A DNA stretch of 64,000 nt from Mesorhizobium sp. (GTDB lineage: Bacteria; Pseudomonadota; Alphaproteobacteria; Rhizobiales; Rhizobiaceae). Within the stretch, counting starts at the first letter, position 1. Each line of letters starts with the position of its first letter. Below are positions 52,516 to 63,231 of the stretch, one piece after another. The DNA lies in NCBI GenBank assembly GCA_004020875.1, contig SAPZ01000009.1, positions 62,001 to 126,000 of the forward strand, in the 5' to 3' direction. A program made the position numbers and the translations under genes. A model generated the notes under the pieces. That model saw only the letters and a program-made list of their open reading frames with translations. It ran no database searches and was not told the origin of the DNA.

Positions 52516-53247
52516 ATGATGCAGGGTCCAGCAAGGGTCCGCGCATCCCCTAACGGTCGAGGACAAACGCTGCCCTTGAACACCAAGTCTGGAAACACGA
52601 GCGATGGAACTGTATCGCGGCGCGTTCGCGTGGTCGTGGCCGAGCGCAATCCTTTCGTCGTTTCGGCGCTCCGTGAAATGCTGGAATGCGACGGCCGCTT
52701 CGATTTGCTCGGTGCCGTGCATAGCGGCGCGCAATTCCTCAATATGGCTACCGCCACGCAGTTCGATGTCGCCGTCGTCGGCTGGAAGCTTGCCGACATG
52801 GACGGCGCCGACGTGCTTACTGAAGTTCAGAGCCGTGAGCTTGGCGTGCGTATCACGATCTTTTCCAACGACCACGATATCGGCATCCTGAAGCAATGCG
52901 TGCGCCTAGGCGCTCAAGGGTATTGCTTCCAGTTCGACGATCCGCCGGTGATCTTCGAAACGATCCTGGCGGTCGCGCATGGCCGCATCTGCATCCCCTA
53001 TATCGACATCAACAAAGTCAACGACACGCCGTTGTCCCGGCTCACCGTGCGCGAGCGCGAGTTGCTGGCGGTGCTGTCCGACGGCTGGACCAATCTGCAG
53101 ATCGCCACGCGTACAGGGATTTCCGAGAACACGGTGAAATATCACCTGAAGAATCTCTACGACAAGCTGGACGTTCGCAACCGCGCAATGGCCGTCGCGC
53201 TCTATTCCAGCGAGAAACAACGCACGTCCAAATCGCCTGTCGGGTAG
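52516..53247 (+). CDS. LuxR-type regulator with degenerate receiver domain
   Basis: A 243-residue protein: receiver-like domain about 36-155 and a LuxR/GerE HTH about 172-235 (LTVRERELLAVLSDGWTNLQ). The phospho-acceptor position reads FDVAVVGWKLADMDG, with Gly89 where Asp is expected, and the acidic pocket reads VVVAERN instead of a DD pair. So it is unlikely to be activated by phosphorylation. It lies 121 bases upstream of sgaA in the same direction and may control the serine-cycle genes. Start at ATG 52516 is uncertain; ribosome site poor. Confidence 0.82.
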   Translation: MMQGPARVRASPNGRGQTLPLNTKSGNTSDGTVSRRVRVVVAERNPFVVSALREMLECDGRFDLLGAVHSGAQFLNMATATQFDVAVVGWKLADMDGADVLTEVQSRELGVRITIFSNDHDIGILKQCVRLGAQGYCFQFDDPPVIFETILAVAHGRICIPYIDINKVNDTPLSRLTVRERELLAVLSDGWTNLQIATRTGISENTVKYHLKNLYDKLDVRNRAMAVALYSSEKQRTSKSPVG

Positions 53248-53309
53248 GCCGATCGGGTAGGTTCGTCCTACCCGCAAGAGCCAACAACTTACCCGGCAAG
53301 GTGTTGTTG
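53241..53309. promoter_or_regulatory. Repeats upstream of serine-cycle genes
   Basis: CGGGTAGG occurs at 53241-53248 and 53254-53261, and its inverse CCTACCCG at 53267-53274, giving an 8-bp hairpin with a 5-base loop. CAACAAC (53282-53288) faces GTTGTTG (53303-53309). No T-run follows, so operator or leader structure is more likely than a terminator. Confidence 0.45.
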
Positions 53310-53368
53310 GCGAGCCTCGCCAAGACGAAACTTCCTCCACATCCAGAACGATCGGAGGAATTTCACGC

Positions 53369-54559
53369 ATGGCTGGGTTCACGCATCTATTCATCCCGGG
53401 ACCCACCAATATTCCCGAGCAAGTCCGGCAGGCCATGAACCTGCCGATGGAAGATATGCGCGCCTCTTCCTTCCCTAACCTGACGCTGCCGCTGTTCGAG
53501 GATATCAAGCGAGTCTTCAAGAACGAGACCGGCCGCGTCTTCATCTACCCGTCCTCCGGCACCGGCGCCTGGGAAGCGGCGATGACCAATGTGCTCAGCC
53601 CCGGCGACAAGGTGTTGATGTCGCGCTTCGGCCAGTTCTCGCATCTGTGGGTCGACATGGCCGAGCGCCTCGGCTTCGATGTCGACGTCATCGATTGCGA
53701 GTGGGGCACCGGCGTTCCGCTCGATCTCTATGCGGAGAAGCTGCGGGCCGACAAGGCGCACCGCATCAAGGCGGTCTTCTGCACGCAGAACGAGACCGCG
53801 ACCGGCGTCACCAGCGACGTTGCCGGCTGCCGCGCCGCGCTCGACGCTGCGAACCACCCTGCCCTGCTTTTCGTCGACGGCGTTTCCTCGATCGGCTCGA
53901 TCGACTTCCGCCAGGAGGAATGGGGCGTCGACTGCGCTGTCAGCGGCTCGCAGAAAGGCTTCATGCTGCCGGCCGGCCTCGGTTTCCTGTCGGTCAGCCA
54001 GAAGGCGCTCGCAGCTTCGCGGGTCGCGACCCACCGGCACTGTTACTTCTCCTTCGAGGACATGATCCGCACCAATGACACCGGCTATTTCCCCTACACG
54101 CCGGCGACGCAGTTGATGCGCGGCCTGCGCGCTTCGCTGGACCTCATCGCCGAAGAAGGATTGGAAAACATCTTCGCTCGCCACCATCGCCTGGCCGAAG
54201 GCGTGCGCAAGGCGGTCGACGCCTGGGGCCTGAAGCTGTGCGCCAAGGCGCCGCAATGGCACTCCGATACGGTGAGCGCCATCCTGGTGCCGGAAGGCAT
54301 CGACAGCGCAAATGTCGTGAAGCGCGCCTACGGCGCCTACCAGACATCGCTGGGCGGCGGCCTCAACAAGGTTGCCGGCAAGGTCTTCCGGATCGGCCAT
54401 CTCGGCTGGCTGAACGAGGTGATGGTGCTGGCCTCGCTGGCGGCGGCCGAAATGGCGCTGCTCGATTGCGGCGTGCGCCTGGCGCCCGGCTCGGGCGTCG
54501 CCGCGGCGATCGAGCACTTCCGCCGAACGGCCGAGATGCCGGTCGCCAAGGCGGCATAA
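53369..54559 (+). CDS. sgaA: Serine-glyoxylate aminotransferase
   Basis: A 396-residue class V aminotransferase that converts serine and glyoxylate to hydroxypyruvate and glycine, a serine-cycle step. N-terminal FIPGPTNIPEQVRQAM at 8-23, YPSSGTGAWEAAM at 60-72, and PLP Lys K196 in SGSQKGFMLP. GGAGG precedes the ATG at about 10 bases. First gene of a compact serine-cycle run: spacing to mclA is 10 bases. Confidence 0.95.
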   Translation: MAGFTHLFIPGPTNIPEQVRQAMNLPMEDMRASSFPNLTLPLFEDIKRVFKNETGRVFIYPSSGTGAWEAAMTNVLSPGDKVLMSRFGQFSHLWVDMAERLGFDVDVIDCEWGTGVPLDLYAEKLRADKAHRIKAVFCTQNETATGVTSDVAGCRAALDAANHPALLFVDGVSSIGSIDFRQEEWGVDCAVSGSQKGFMLPAGLGFLSVSQKALAASRVATHRHCYFSFEDMIRTNDTGYFPYTPATQLMRGLRASLDLIAEEGLENIFARHHRLAEGVRKAVDAWGLKLCAKAPQWHSDTVSAILVPEGIDSANVVKRAYGAYQTSLGGGLNKVAGKVFRIGHLGWLNEVMVLASLAAAEMALLDCGVRLAPGSGVAAAIEHFRRTAEMPVAKAA

Positions 54560-54569
54560 GGGGCGCACC

Positions 54570-55529
54570 ATGAGCCACACCATCAACCACCTGAAGAAAC
54601 TCAGGCTCCAGCGCAGCGAACTGGCCGTTCCGGGTTCCAGCCCGGAAATGATCGACAAGGCCGCGAACAGCCCCGCCGACTTCGTCTTCCTCGACATCGA
54701 GGATGCGGTCGCGCCGCCCGACAAGGAGCGCGCCCGCAAGAACATCATCCAGGCGCTGAACGACATCGACTGGCGCGCCAAGGGCAAGACCGTCTCGGTG
54801 CGCATCAACGGCCTCGACACCCATTACATGTACCGCGACGTGGTCGACGTCATGGAACAGGCGGGCGACAAGCTGGACACCATCCTGGTGCCGAAGGTCG
54901 GCGTGCCGGCCGACCTCTACATGGTCGAGGCCATGGTCAACCAGATCGAGATGGCCAAGGGTTTCAAGACCCGTGTCGGCCTCGAAGCGCTGATCGAGAC
55001 GGCGCTCGGCATGGCCAATGTCGAGGCGATCGCCGCCACGCCGGGGCGGTTGGAGGCGATGCATTTCGGCGTCGCCGATTATGCCGCCAGCAACAAGGCG
55101 CGTACCGTCAACATCGGCGGCCTCAACCCCGACTATCCCGGCGACCAGTGGCATTTCGCGCTGTCGCGGATGACTGTCGCCTGCCGCGCCTATGGCCTGC
55201 GCGCCATCGACGGGCCGTTCGGCGATTTCTCCGACCCGGAAGGCTACAAGGCGGCCGCCAGGCGCGCCGCCGCGCTCGGCATCGAAGGCAAATGGGCGAT
55301 CCATCCCTCGCAGATCGTTCTGGCCAATGACGTGTTCTCGCCGCCGGAGAAAGAGGTCGCGCGCGCGCGCCGCATCCTCGAAGTGCTGAAGGAAGCGGAA
55401 GCTGCCGGCAAGGGTGCCGCCGCGCTCGACGGCAAGATGATCGACGCCGCGTCGGAGCGCATGGCGCGCAACGTGCTTGTGGTGAGCGAGGCGATCGAGC
55501 GCGCCGGCCAAGCCCAAGCGATGCACTGA
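54570..55529 (+). CDS. mclA: L-malyl-CoA/beta-methylmalyl-CoA lyase
   Basis: A 319-residue CitE-like lyase. Metal and CoA motifs include [15 protein letters not shown] at about 39-53, [10 protein letters not shown], the Glu-containing [12 protein letters not shown] at about 136-147, and [10 protein letters not shown] near 249-258. It splits malyl-CoA to acetyl-CoA and glyoxylate in the serine cycle. Follows sgaA and precedes mtkA, the enzyme that makes its substrate. Confidence 0.92.
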   Translation: MSHTINHLKKLRLQRSELAVPGSSPEMIDKAANSPADFVFLDIEDAVAPPDKERARKNIIQALNDIDWRAKGKTVSVRINGLDTHYMYRDVVDVMEQAGDKLDTILVPKVGVPADLYMVEAMVNQIEMAKGFKTRVGLEALIETALGMANVEAIAATPGRLEAMHFGVADYAASNKARTVNIGGLNPDYPGDQWHFALSRMTVACRAYGLRAIDGPFGDFSDPEGYKAAARRAAALGIEGKWAIHPSQIVLANDVFSPPEKEVARARRILEVLKEAEAAGKGAAALDGKMIDAASERMARNVLVVSEAIERAGQAQAMH

Positions 55530-55548
55530 GAATTACCGGGAGGACAAG

Positions 55549-56736
55549 ATGGACATCCACGAATACCAGGCCAAGGAACTGCTTGCCCGCCACGGCGTGC
55601 ATGTGCCGCGCGGCGGGCTCGCCTACAGCCCCGAGCAGGCGACGTACCGTGCCAGGGAGATCGGCGGCGCGAAATGGGTGTTGAAGGCGCAGGTCCATTC
55701 CGGCGCGCGCGGCAAGGCCGGCGGGATAAAACTCTGCTCGAATGACGAGGAGATCTCCAACGCGGCGGAAGCCATGCTCGGGCGTAAGCTGGTGACCCAC
55801 CAGACCGGGCCGCGCGGCAAGCTGATCTCGCGCCTCTATCTCGAGGAAGCCGTCGACATCGCGCAGGAACTCTATCTCGGCTTCGTGCTCGACCGTAAGG
55901 AAGAGCGCGTCATGATCGTGGCCTCGGCCGCCGGCGGGATGGAGATCGAGGACATCTCCGAAAAGCAGCCGGATTCGATCATCCGCGCCACCGTCGATCC
56001 CGGCGTCGGCATGCAGGGTTTCCAGGCGCGCGAGATCGCTTTCGGCCTCGGGCTCGAGAGCAATCTGATCGGCAAGGCCACCGAAACCATCCTCGGTTGC
56101 TACCAGGTGTTCCGCGACTACGACGCCTCGATGCTGGAGATCAATCCGCTGGTGGTGACGCGCGACGGCAGCCTGGTCGCGCTCGACGCGAAAATGTCGT
56201 TCGACGAGAACGCACTGTTCCGCCGCCCGGAAATCTCCGAGCTGCGCGACAAGAGCCAGGAAGACCCGCGCGAGACTTTCGCCAGCGACCGCGGACTCTC
56301 CTATGTCGGGCTGGACGGCAATATCGGCTGTATCATCAACGGCGCCGGCCTCGCCATGGCGACGATGGACATGATCAAGATCGCCGGCGGCGAGCCGGCC
56401 AATTTCCTCGACATCGGCGGCGGCGCCTCGCCCGAGCGGGTAGCAAAGTCCTTTCGCGCCGTGTTGGGCGACAAGAATGTCGAGACCATCCTCGTCAACA
56501 TCTTCGCCGGCATCAACCGCTGCGACTGGGTGGCCGAAGGGGTCATCAAGGCGATCCGCGAGGTCGGCGTCGACGTGCCGCTGGTGGTGCGCCTTTCCGG
56601 CACCAAGGTGGAGGAAGGGCGCAGGATCCTGGCCGATTCCGGCGAGGCAGTGATCGTCGCCGACACGCTGGCCGAGGCCGCCGAAAAGGCCGTCGCCGCC
56701 TGGCGCGAAGCCACAAAGAACAAGAAAGCAGCCTGA
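55549..56736 (+). CDS. mtkA: Malate-CoA ligase (malate thiokinase) beta subunit
   Basis: A 395-residue ATP-grasp subunit related to SucC. It begins [20 protein letters not shown], and shows [18 protein letters not shown] near 45-62 and the [20 protein letters not shown] region. With MtkB it forms malyl-CoA from malate and CoA. The pairing with mclA and sgaA argues for malate instead of succinate as substrate. GGGAGGA precedes the ATG. Confidence 0.93.
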   Translation: MDIHEYQAKELLARHGVHVPRGGLAYSPEQATYRAREIGGAKWVLKAQVHSGARGKAGGIKLCSNDEEISNAAEAMLGRKLVTHQTGPRGKLISRLYLEEAVDIAQELYLGFVLDRKEERVMIVASAAGGMEIEDISEKQPDSIIRATVDPGVGMQGFQAREIAFGLGLESNLIGKATETILGCYQVFRDYDASMLEINPLVVTRDGSLVALDAKMSFDENALFRRPEISELRDKSQEDPRETFASDRGLSYVGLDGNIGCIINGAGLAMATMDMIKIAGGEPANFLDIGGGASPERVAKSFRAVLGDKNVETILVNIFAGINRCDWVAEGVIKAIREVGVDVPLVVRLSGTKVEEGRRILADSGEAVIVADTLAEAAEKAVAAWREATKNKKAA

Positions 56737-56749
56737 GGGAGGTCGAGAA

Positions 56750-57649
<900 letters not shown>

Positions 57650-57782
57650 TAGCCGGCCAGGCGAAAGCCGCGGAAAGCAGAAAGTGAAGCCGGGCCGGCG
57701 ATCTTCGCGATCGCCGGTCCCGATCGGCTCGCCTTGCGGCAATTCGAGGAAGTGCGCAACAATTTCTATCCGGACAGCGGCT

Positions 57783-60467
57783 TTGGAACAGAGCAAACGC
57801 ATCAAGTTTCGCGAGGACGAGCGCAGCCTGCTGTTGCGCCTGCTGCTGCAGGTCGCAAGCGCGCGCGAGCCCGAGATCGCCGCGGTCCTGAGCGAACGCA
57901 GATCGCTTGTCTCCCTCGCCCCCGAACAGCGCATCCCGGCGCTTCAGGCAAGCGGCGTGTGGCTCCAGTTGCTGACGATTGCCGATGAACTGATGGCCAT
58001 GCGGGCGCGGCGCGAGCTCGAACAGGGCGCGGGCGTCGACGAGGTGCCCGGGTCCTTCGCAAGTGTGATTGCCCAGATGGCGGCGAACGGCCACTCGGCG
58101 GTAGAAGCCCAGGCGGCACTCGACGAGCTTTGTGTCGGCCCGACCATGACCGCGCACCCGACGGAGGCCAAGCGCGTCACCGTGCTGGAGATTCACCGCC
58201 GCATCTATCGCAAGCTGACCGAGCTCGACCAGCCGCGCTGGGCTCCACGCGAACGCGACCTTCTGGTCGCCGATCTGGAAAGCGAGATCGAGCTTCTGTG
58301 GATGACGGGCGAGCTGCGGCTGGAACGCCCGACAGTCGAACGCGAGATCGCCTGGGGCCTGCATTTCTTCCGCGAAGTCATCTTCGAGGCAACGCCGCAG
58401 CTCTATGGCAAGCTTCAGGGCGCCTGCGAGCGTCACTATCCAGGCCAGCCGATCCGAATCCCCTCCTTCATGCGCTATGCCTCGTGGATCGGCGGCGACC
58501 GCGACGGCAATCCGAATGTGACCGCCGCAGTCACCGCCCATGCCATGGCCGAATACCGCGACACCGCCATAAGCTGGTATCTGACGCAAGTGCAGCGGCT
58601 GGTGTCGGTGCTCAGCGCCAGCTCGAACGTCATTGAGCTGCCGGCCAGCTTCACGCCGGTGCTGCAAACCGCGCTTGAGAAGAGCGGCGAGGCGCAAGAG
58701 ATCGCCGCGCGCAACCCCGACGAACCGCTGCGCCAGTTCGCCTCGGCCCTGCTTACCCGGCTGCTCGCCACACGCGACGGCGGCAAGGCGGCTTACCTGT
58801 CCGCAGAGGCGTTTCGCGCCGATCTGAGCGCGCTGTCTTCGGTCCTCGAAGCGATTGGCGGGCGCGCGGTGGCCAGGCGCTTCGTCCAGCCACTCATTTG
58901 GCAGGTCGGAAGCTTCGGTTTCCGCACGGTCTCGCTCGACATCCGGCAGAACTCCACGGTCGTCAACCGGGTGCTGGCCGAGCTGTTCGCGCTGACGGAC
59001 TCGACCGATCCCGTCGCCCCCGGCACATCGCAATGGTCGGCGCGCATTCGTGCTGCGCTCAGCCAGGGCGAGCGGCTGGAGATCGACAAAGGGCGGCTCT
59101 CGCCGGAAGCAGCCGAACTGCTTTCGATATTCTCGGTTATTGCAAGGCATATCACGGGCTCCGATCCCGACGCGGTCGGCTCCTTCGTGCTCAGCATGAC
59201 CCGCTCGGCCGACGATCTGCTCGCGGTCTACCTGCTGGCGCAATATTGCGGGCTATCGAACGCGCCCGGCGCCGGCGGCACGATCAGGCTGCGGATCGTG
59301 CCGTTGTTCGAGACCATCGCCGACCTGCAGGCTGCCCCTGCCATCTTGAACGGATTGCTCGGCGTTTCGCTGGTGCGGCGCACGGTGCGCGATTTCGGCG
59401 CGCGCCAGGAAATCATGCTTGGCTATTCGGATTCCAACAAGGATGGCGGCTTCCTGGCCTCCAACTGGGAACTGGCAAAGGCGCAGAAGCGCCTCACCGC
59501 CATTGGCCGCAAGCACAACACCAGGATCAGCTTCTTCCACGGTCGCGGCGGCTCCGTCAGCCGTGGCGGCGCGCCGACCGGCCGGGCGATCGCGGCGCAG
59601 CCGCAAGGGACCGTCGCCGGAGCCATGCGGGTGACCGAGCAGGGCGAGGTCGTGTCGTCGAAATTCGCCAATCGCGGCACCGGCCTCAACCAGCTCGAGG
59701 TTCTCGCCGCGGCCGTGCTGGCGCACGGTGTGCGATCGAACGGCGATGTCGGGGCGAAGGAATCGCCGGAGTTCGACGAGGCGCTGGAAGCGCTGGCTGG
59801 CATGTCGCAGGCATCCTACGCCGGATTGATGGCCGAGCTCGGCTTCCTCGATTATTTCAACCAGGCGAGCCCGGTCGCCGAACTGGCGCTCTTGAAAATG
59901 GGCTCGCGACCGGACCGCCGTTTCGGCGCCAGCGGCATTGCCGACCTGCGCGCCATTCCATGGGTGTTCGCCTGGAGCCAGAACCGCCATCTGCTGACCG
60001 GCTGGTATGGCATCGGCAGCGCGCTCAGCGCCTTCGTCACGGTGCGCGGCGAGGCCGGGCGCGAGCTTCTGGCGCGCATGTTCGAGCATTCGCGCTTCTT
60101 CCGCCTGATCGTCGACGAGGCCGAGAAGACGCTCTACCAATCCGACATGGAGATCGCTCGGCTCTATGCCGGCCTGGTGTCCGACAAAGATGCGGCCAGC
60201 CGAATCCACGCCCGCATCGCCGCCGAATACGAGCTGACGCGACGCCTTATCGGCGACCTCACGGGCGGCGATCTTTCCGCGCGCTTTCCGATGTTCAAGC
60301 GGCGTTTCGACAATCTGCGCCAACAGATGGACGATATCCACCGGCTGCAGGTCGATCTGCTGCGCGAAGTCCGGGCAAGCCGCGAAACGGCGAATCGGAA
60401 ACGGGCGACCGACGCCCTGCTGGTATCGATCAACTGCATCTCCGCCGGCCTCGGCTGGACGGGCTAG
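57783..60467 (+). CDS. ppc: Phosphoenolpyruvate carboxylase
   Basis: About 894 residues from TTG 57783; the frame is open back to GTG 57684 (927 aa). Catalytic motifs are complete: TAHPTE, IGGDRDGNPNVTA, GYSDSNKDGGFLASNWEL, FFHGRGGSVSRGG and RAIPWVFAW. The C-terminus ends LGWTG, keeping the final Gly. Ppc supplies oxaloacetate for the serine cycle, consistent with its place after mtkB. The true start is unclear: the 100 bases upstream contain a large hairpin (57693-57720), and the segment before 57783 is not protein-like in this frame. Confidence 0.9.
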   Translation: MEQSKRIKFREDERSLLLRLLLQVASAREPEIAAVLSERRSLVSLAPEQRIPALQASGVWLQLLTIADELMAMRARRELEQGAGVDEVPGSFASVIAQMAANGHSAVEAQAALDELCVGPTMTAHPTEAKRVTVLEIHRRIYRKLTELDQPRWAPRERDLLVADLESEIELLWMTGELRLERPTVEREIAWGLHFFREVIFEATPQLYGKLQGACERHYPGQPIRIPSFMRYASWIGGDRDGNPNVTAAVTAHAMAEYRDTAISWYLTQVQRLVSVLSASSNVIELPASFTPVLQTALEKSGEAQEIAARNPDEPLRQFASALLTRLLATRDGGKAAYLSAEAFRADLSALSSVLEAIGGRAVARRFVQPLIWQVGSFGFRTVSLDIRQNSTVVNRVLAELFALTDSTDPVAPGTSQWSARIRAALSQGERLEIDKGRLSPEAAELLSIFSVIARHITGSDPDAVGSFVLSMTRSADDLLAVYLLAQYCGLSNAPGAGGTIRLRIVPLFETIADLQAAPAILNGLLGVSLVRRTVRDFGARQEIMLGYSDSNKDGGFLASNWELAKAQKRLTAIGRKHNTRISFFHGRGGSVSRGGAPTGRAIAAQPQGTVAGAMRVTEQGEVVSSKFANRGTGLNQLEVLAAAVLAHGVRSNGDVGAKESPEFDEALEALAGMSQASYAGLMAELGFLDYFNQASPVAELALLKMGSRPDRRFGASGIADLRAIPWVFAWSQNRHLLTGWYGIGSALSAFVTVRGEAGRELLARMFEHSRFFRLIVDEAEKTLYQSDMEIARLYAGLVSDKDAASRIHARIAAEYELTRRLIGDLTGGDLSARFPMFKRRFDNLRQQMDDIHRLQVDLLREVRASRETANRKRATDALLVSINCISAGLGWTG

Positions 60468-60481
60468 GGCTCGGCCCTTTT
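60466..60481 (+). terminator. Rho-independent terminator overlapping ppc stop
   Basis: AGGGC-TCG-GCCCT followed by TTT. The stem starts within the TAG stop. Short, but well placed at the end of the serine-cycle transcript. Confidence 0.5.
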
Positions 60482-60623
60482 GCTCAGTAACCGACTGGAA
60501 AATTCAAAGCAGCGGCGCGGTCCTCGGGACTTGGCGCGCTTCTGTTTTTGGCCCGCGGAATACAGACGATGCGCCAATCGTCCATCGGCTTGCGAGGTCA
60601 TCCCAGCAACATGTTTGGAGGGA

Positions 60624-60708
60624 TGGTGCGGTCGAGAAGACTCGAACTTCCACGGGTTGCCCCACAGCGACCTCAACGCTGCGCGTCTACCAATTCCGCC
60701 ACGACCGC
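60624..60708 (-). tRNA. tRNA-Leu (anticodon GAG)
   Basis: 85 bases on the minus strand, from GCGGTCG (5' acceptor arm) to CGACCGCACCA. The acceptor arms pair. The D-arm region is TGGCGGAATTGGTAGACGC. The anticodon stem CAGCG/CGCTG encloses the loop TTGAGGT, giving anticodon GAG. A long variable arm (as in class II tRNAs) is followed by GTTCGAGTC in the T arm. The CCA end is encoded. Confidence 0.97.
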
Positions 60709-60942
60709 ACGTGGTAGGAGCCGGAACCGTCCGGCCCGGGGCCTGTAGCAAATCGTTTCCGGCGAAACAAGTGCGCTGAGCGGAATATTCGTCGCTCATT
60801 TGCACAACCCTTCGCAGGCCGGCGGCACACCGCCGGAACTGGACGTTTCGGCAGATTGCCGCCATATAAGCTGAGACGCACGCCGCCCAAAGACGAAATG
60901 CGATTGGGATCGCGGCATGCATACCCGGTAAACGAACAATCC

Positions 60943-61686
60943 ATGACAGAACGCAGCCAGATCGCCACGTCGTTCCTTCCTCTCCCCGGTTCGGCTCCGG
61001 TGGAATGGGTGATCGAACCAGGCCTGACCGTCTATCCGGACGCGCTGGCCTTCATGGAGGCGCGCGCCGAGGCGATCCGCAGCGGCGCTGCCGGCGAGAT
61101 GGTCTGGCTGGTTGAGCATCCGCCGCTCTACACCGCCGGAACCAGCGCGCGTAGCGAAGACCTGATTGATCCCGACCGGTTCCCGGTCTTTGCCGCGGGC
61201 CGCGGCGGCGAATACACCTATCACGGCCCCGGCCAGCGCGTGGCCTATGTCATGCTCGACCTCAAGCGCCGGCGCGAGGATGTGCGCGCCTTCGTCGCGG
61301 CGCTGGAGCAATGGATCATCGAAACACTTGCCGCCTTCAATGTGCGCGGCGAGCGGCGCGAGGACCGTGTCGGCGTCTGGGTGGTCCGGCCGGATTGCTC
61401 TGCTTCGCCGGATGGCACGCCGGCCGAGGACAAGATCGCGGCGATAGGCATCCGGCTGCGGCGCTGGGTGAGCTTTCACGGCATCGCCATCAATGTCGAG
61501 CCGGATCTCGGCCATTTCAGCGGCATCGTGCCCTGCGGCGTTTCAGATCATGGCGTGACCAGCCTCGTCGATCTCGGCCTTCCCGTCACCATGGCCGATC
61601 TCGACGTGGCGCTGAAATCGGCGTTCGAGGATGTGTTCGGGCCCGCAGCAGTGCCTGCTATCGAGTTTGTCCGCAAGGCAGGCTAG
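60943..61686 (+). CDS. lipB: Lipoyl(octanoyl) transferase
   Basis: A 247-residue enzyme that moves octanoate from acyl carrier protein to lipoyl domains. The LipB signature [21 protein letters not shown] is at 87-107 (in part). The catalytic pair is K164 in [10 protein letters not shown] and C198 in [16 protein letters not shown] 60943 was chosen; ATG 60898 in frame would add 15 residues. The gene converges on the START-M50 fusion. Confidence 0.94.
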   Translation: MTERSQIATSFLPLPGSAPVEWVIEPGLTVYPDALAFMEARAEAIRSGAAGEMVWLVEHPPLYTAGTSARSEDLIDPDRFPVFAAGRGGEYTYHGPGQRVAYVMLDLKRRREDVRAFVAALEQWIIETLAAFNVRGERREDRVGVWVVRPDCSASPDGTPAEDKIAAIGIRLRRWVSFHGIAINVEPDLGHFSGIVPCGVSDHGVTSLVDLGLPVTMADLDVALKSAFEDVFGPAAVPAIEFVRKAG

Positions 61687-61691
61687 CTGCC

Positions 61692-62942
61692 TTACATGAG
61701 CTGAGCTGACGCCCACAGCATCCCATAGCCATGGATGGCGAAGACCGCGAGCAAAGCACCGGCCATGGCCAATCGGTCGAAGGTCTTGATCGGCTTCAGT
61801 TCGTGGCGCGGCTTCACACCGCTGCCCACGGTGATCAGGCTGAGGATCGAGAAAACCGCGCCGGCGATCAGCAGGAAGCTCGGCGAGAAACCGGCCCGCC
61901 AGCCGAGCGCCAGAAGCGCGGACAAGAGCAGAAAGGACGCCAGCGCGAGTGCCGCCGGGCTGGGGCAGATCTGGCGCAGCACCTGGCCGCCGTCGAATTT
62001 CCACACCGGCACCAGATTGGCGATGTTGAACAGCGACGCGCAGCCGGCGAGCGTGGCCAAAAGCGTCGCGGCCAGACGATATCCTTCGCTGCCGGCGAAG
62101 CCGCTGGCGGCGATCAGCATCGGCACCAGGAAAGCCGAGAAACCGGCGCCCATCAACGCCACGAACGCCACCTCGAAGCGGCTGTCATAGGGCCTGCCGC
62201 CGATCGCAATGCCGCCAAGCAGCGGAATGAAGATCATCCGCGCCCGGCGATGCCCCGTCAGCCGGAAGGCCGCCATATGGCCAAGCTCGTGCAGGGCGAC
62301 AACGGACGTCAGGATCGCGGCCAGCGCCAGGCCGCCGAGGTTGAGGCCGAAGAACGGCCACAGGATCAGGGCCGAAAGCACGGCGAAGCCGATCTGGCTC
62401 AGCGGATGCTCGAACCGGCCGCCCTTGCTATAAGAGCCGGTTGCCATCCAGGCATCCAGCTTGCGCAGCTCGCGGCGCATGGCGAAGAAGCGGAAGACCA
62501 GGAAGGCAACCCCGCGGTAGCGATCGGTTTGGGTAAGCGTCACCCGCGTTGCATCGCCCTCTGGCACAAGCGCGACGGTCTCGCGATAGCTCGCCCAGAA
62601 CGACGGATCGAGGGCCGTATCCTCGATCACGGTCATCGAGAAGCGGCTACCCTCGCCGACGTCCTCGAACCGCGCCTTGCGTTCGATCGGCCGGCCGTCC
62701 CGGCCGTCCCAGGACGATCTGACCAGCGCCGTTCCCTCTTGGTCCAGCGGCTCGGCGGAAAGGATTTCGCCGGACCATCCGGCATCGCTGCCGAACGGCC
62801 ACAGCGCCTGCCAGAGGCGGTTGCGGTCGGCCTTGATCACGCGGCTGACCGTCACCGTGCGCAGCCCGAGCGGCACGGTCATCAAAAGAAAGATCAGTCC
62901 GAGATTGCCGGCCACGAGGGTGACCGTGACAATGACCGACAC
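61692..62942 (-). CDS. START/SRPBCC-like domain fused to M50 metalloprotease
   Basis: A 416-residue protein. An N-terminal membrane anchor (TVTLVAGNLGLIFLLMTVPL, residues 6-25) is followed by a SRPBCC-like domain at about 32-165 (VSRVIKADRNRLWQALWPFG). The C-terminal part is a multi-span M50/site-2 protease with HELGH at 218-222 and NLVPVWKFDGGQ near 310-321. Both zinc motifs are intact. The fusion suggests lipid or small-molecule sensing coupled to intramembrane proteolysis, but this is inference. Confidence 0.8.
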   Translation of the reverse strand: MSVIVTVTLVAGNLGLIFLLMTVPLGLRTVTVSRVIKADRNRLWQALWPFGSDAGWSGEILSAEPLDQEGTALVRSSWDGRDGRPIERKARFEDVGEGSRFSMTVIEDTALDPSFWASYRETVALVPEGDATRVTLTQTDRYRGVAFLVFRFFAMRRELRKLDAWMATGSYSKGGRFEHPLSQIGFAVLSALILWPFFGLNLGGLALAAILTSVVALHELGHMAAFRLTGHRRARMIFIPLLGGIAIGGRPYDSRFEVAFVALMGAGFSAFLVPMLIAASGFAGSEGYRLAATLLATLAGCASLFNIANLVPVWKFDGGQVLRQICPSPAALALASFLLLSALLALGWRAGFSPSFLLIAGAVFSILSLITVGSGVKPRHELKPIKTFDRLAMAGALLAVFAIHGYGMLWASAQLM

Positions 62943-63078
62943 TGAAACCGCTCCCTAACTTAAGGGAGGAGCCTAACGGGTGCGCGGCCAAGAAAGGCTT
63001 AACAACAAGGGCTGGCTCTTGCCTGTCTCAGCAGGCTTTGCCGGTCCCAAACGGACGGGGTCTTCTCCGACCCGCAAA

Positions 63079-63097
63079 GGGCGGGCCTTGCCCGCCC
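63079..63097 (-). terminator. Hairpin after the 28-aa gene
   Basis: GGGCGGGC and GCCCGCCC pair across a 3-base loop and on the minus strand run into TTTGC. It lies 27 bases after the stop of the 28-aa gene and would end its transcript. T-run is short. Confidence 0.5.
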
Positions 63098-63123
63098 GAA
63101 ACAGCGGCGGCAAGGCCGCGTGA

Positions 63124-63210
63124 TCACATGGCGCCGATCCAGATCGCCATGGAAACGAGAAAGGTGCTCATGCAAACCAGCGAGACGACATCCTGAACCA
63201 GATCAGACAT
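63124..63210 (-). CDS. Small membrane peptide, 28 aa, behind an SOS box
   Basis: MSDLVQDVVSLVCMSTF... is 28 residues with a short acidic N-terminus and a hydrophobic stretch at about 8-27, so a single-pass membrane peptide. GGAGAG lies 4 bases before the ATG. Immediately upstream are three GTTC repeats at 7-base spacing, the alphaproteobacterial LexA operator, and a TTGACA -35. Caulobacter SidA (29 aa, membrane, LexA-controlled, blocks division at FtsW) has the same size and control. I see no sequence match that proves homology. Too short for normal gene calling. Confidence 0.65.
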   Translation of the reverse strand: MSDLVQDVVSLVCMSTFLVSMAIWIGAM

Positions 63211-63231
63211 AACTCTCTCCGTTGTTAGTAT

